Origin: Betaproteobacteria bacterium UBA2293
Lineage (GTDB): Bacteria; Pseudomonadota; Gammaproteobacteria; Burkholderiales; Rhodocyclaceae
Direction: 5' to 3'
Assembly (NCBI GenBank): GCA_002345845.1
Contig: DDWF01000006.1
Coordinates: 1 to 15,138, forward strand
Length of the DNA stretch: 15,138 nucleotides
The notes under the pieces were generated by a model that was given only the letters and a program-made list of their open reading frames with translations, had not been told where the DNA came from and made no database searches. Shown here in pieces: positions 13,818 through 15,138 of the stretch. A program made the position numbers and the translations under genes. The stretch's first letter is position 1. Each line of letters opens with the position of its first letter.

Positions 13818-14651
13818 ATGCCGCCCCCCATTCTGAAATACGTCGACCTCGCGCGCCTTGTCGGGGCCGGATTAAAGTGTCCGGTGTGCACTGGCACGCA
13901 TTGCCGGCGATCAAGATGGCATTCGAAGGAAGAAAAACTGAGCGCGGATGGTTTTCGACCCTATCGCTGTCATCACTGTTCGCATCGCTTTCTGGCCCGC
14001 GACAGCGCTTCTCTGGAGCGCATCCTGGTCAACGGCACGGCCGGCGTACTGCTCGGCTTCGGGGTTTTGGTTGGCGTCGAGCTATGGCTAGACGGCGTTG
14101 ACGAAGAGAAGCGCGCGCGTATTGCGCCGGCTTCAACTGCGTACTCGGAAGAAAGTACGACTGCTGTACCGACCCGGCTCCTGACCGGCGACGAGGTTGC
14201 CGATGCCGGTGAAGATCCGGCTGCTGCGCGTGCCAAAACACAGCAAGAGGCCGCTGAAAATGGGGATGCCGATGCGATGCTTCAGCTCGGACGCGACCTG
14301 GCGACCGGGAACCAGCGCCCGAAGGATGTCGAGCAGGCGGCACATTGGGTGAAATTGGCGGCGGCATCAGGAAATCCCGAAGGCATGCTCCAACTGGGGC
14401 GTTTTTATCGTGATGGCCTGGGGGTGATGCAGGACGCCGCCCGCGCCTACGTCTGGTTCGATCGTGCCGCAGCCAAGCATCCGGGCGCCCTGCAGGAGCG
14501 TGATGCCCTGGTTCGGGCGATGAGCAAAGAGCAGTTGCAGGAGGCCCATCAATTGTCCCTGCCGAGCGCACCGGCTGCTGCCTCATCCGTCCCAAATAGC
14601 GAATTTTCGGAAAAAATCCCGGCCAGCGGCCAACCAACGAGCGTGGAGTAA
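13818..14651 (+). CDS. Zinc-ribbon, single-TM, Sel1-repeat protein
   Basis: 277 residues. An N-terminal zinc ribbon has CPVC (21-24) and CHHC (51-54), with RRSR and FRPYRC between, as in bacterial zinc-ribbon membrane proteins. A hydrophobic segment at 72-90 (AGVLLGFGVLVGVELWL) predicts one transmembrane helix, so the ribbon should face the cytoplasm and the rest the periplasm, judging by charge. Two Sel1/TPR-like repeats follow at about 143-180 and 181-221 (GDADAMLQLGRDLATG, GNPEGMLQLGRFYRDGLGV). The C-terminal 30 residues are low-complexity. Function is unknown; Sel1 repeats usually mediate protein contacts. An in-frame stop at 13800-13802 limits the start to 13818; the ribosome site (GGAAA) is weak and close. 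It ends before a shared terminator. Confidence 0.8.
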   Translation: MPPPILKYVDLARLVGAGLKCPVCTGTHCRRSRWHSKEEKLSADGFRPYRCHHCSHRFLARDSASLERILVNGTAGVLLGFGVLVGVELWLDGVDEEKRARIAPASTAYSEESTTAVPTRLLTGDEVADAGEDPAAARAKTQQEAAENGDADAMLQLGRDLATGNQRPKDVEQAAHWVKLAAASGNPEGMLQLGRFYRDGLGVMQDAARAYVWFDRAAAKHPGALQERDALVRAMSKEQLQEAHQLSLPSAPAAASSVPNSEFSEKIPASGQPTSVE

Positions 14652-14768
14652 GGTTTCAGCTGAATTCCACGGTCAACCGGGAGCGCTGCTGCGACCATCG
14701 CCGCACCGGCTATCGCCCAGTCCTCGCCAACCGTCAATTGCAGCCTGACCTTGAGTGAGGTTCTCGCA

Positions 14769-14804
14769 AAAAAGCCCCCGCCGGTTTCCCGACGGGGGCT
14801 TTTT
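14769..14804. terminator. Bidirectional intrinsic terminator between the Sel1 gene and acnB
   Basis: GCCCCCG (14774-14780) pairs with CGGGGGC (14793-14799), flanked by As on the left and five Ts (14800-14804) on the right, then CATTTT. On the minus strand the same stem is followed by six Ts. It can therefore end both the rightward Sel1 transcript and the leftward acnB transcript, lying 45 bases beyond the acnB stop. Confidence 0.92.
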
Positions 14805-14848
14805 CATTTTGCTACGGCCGACCGGCAAAACCGGCCGATTTTCGCAAC

Positions 14849-15138
14849 TTACATCTCGACCGTTGCCGCCTGTTCGACAAACTCCGGAATCTGGTCGAAG
14901 TTCATGTAGCGATAGACTTCACCGGCCTTGGCATTCACCAGCTTGATCTGCTCCATGTACTCCGGAACTGTCACGATCCGACCGGCCAGCGCGCACATGG
15001 CGGCCAGTTCGGCGGAGCTGAGGTACACCTGGGTGTCGATACCGAGGCGGTTCGGGAAGTTGCGGGTGGAGGTGGAGATCGCCGTGGAACCCTTGCGGAT
15101 CTGTGCCTGGTTACCCATGCACAGCGAGCAGCCGGGCA
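14849..15138 (-). CDS. acnB: Aconitate hydratase B, C-terminal part, cut by window edge
   Basis: About 96 codons of the 3' end are present, reading leftward to TAA at 14849-14851. The segment begins PGCSLCMGNQA, holding the Cys-x-x-Cys pair that provides two of the three ligands to the 4Fe-4S cluster in AcnB, then STSTRNFPNRLG, a substrate-binding stretch conserved in the family, and ends VYRYMNFDQIPEFVEQA, matching the AcnB C-terminus. AcnB interconverts citrate and isocitrate in the TCA cycle in the cytoplasm. The upstream majority of the gene is outside the window. Termination is by the shared hairpin at 14769-14804. Confidence 0.95.
   Translation of the reverse strand, partial: PGCSLCMGNQAQIRKGSTAISTSTRNFPNRLGIDTQVYLSSAELAAMCALAGRIVTVPEYMEQIKLVNAKAGEVYRYMNFDQIPEFVEQAATVEM

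Noticed and set aside
14652..14768. Short minus-strand frame between the Sel1 gene and the terminator
   Set aside because: It overlaps the end of the Sel1 gene antisense, and shows no domain or ribosome site.

Overview
This window is high-GC chromosomal DNA. Protein content points to a betaproteobacterium, probably a Rhodocyclales member (Dechloromonas/Azonexus-like). The pointers are an E. coli-like Psd, an AcnB-type aconitase, a DUF3391-type HD-GYP protein, and a FecA-like receptor beside a YncE-like propeller. The taxon is an inference from gene content; I see no rRNA, tRNA, CRISPR array, transposase or phage gene.

Layout, left to right. (1) 1-1057: a truncated YafY-type WYL regulator faces a small VOC/glyoxalase-fold gene, which ends in a perfect 14-bp inverted repeat. 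(2) 1104-1993: psd, phosphatidylserine decarboxylase, behind a TATAAT promoter. (3) 2166-5113: a translationally coupled pair, a DUF3391/HD-GYP phosphohydrolase-like protein followed by a double-PAS histidine kinase. (4) 5235-6054: a membrane-anchored SRPBCC protein converging on a short excisionase-like helix-turn-helix protein. (5) 6055-7477: a mostly empty stretch with one doubtful 61-residue ORF, then an exported metallo-beta-lactamase-fold hydrolase. It abuts, end to end with no spacer, (6) a secreted right-handed beta-helix protein on the minus strand (7478-8749). (7) 8873-9792: yaiI and creA, overlapping by four bases. (8) 9805-13430: a highly structured 220-base intergenic leader, a FecA-like TonB-dependent receptor, a secreted YncE-like beta-propeller carrying a run of seven aspartates, and a strong hairpin. 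(9) 13383-14651: a more AT-rich gap with a possible zinc-ribbon relic, then a zinc-ribbon/transmembrane/Sel1-repeat protein. (10) A bidirectional terminator shared with the 3' end of acnB, which runs off the right edge on the minus strand.

Most genes are housekeeping or broadly conserved. The best candidate for something under-described is the receptor/propeller pair. It looks like an outer-membrane uptake system with a secreted or periplasmic partner that has an acidic, possibly metal-binding loop, and it sits behind an operator-like inverted repeat spanning a -10-like element. The HD-GYP protein is also notable because two positions of its catalytic signature differ from consensus (HDIGR for HDIGK, and Asn where the last metal-ligand Asp is expected), and it is coupled to a kinase that has no receiver domain.
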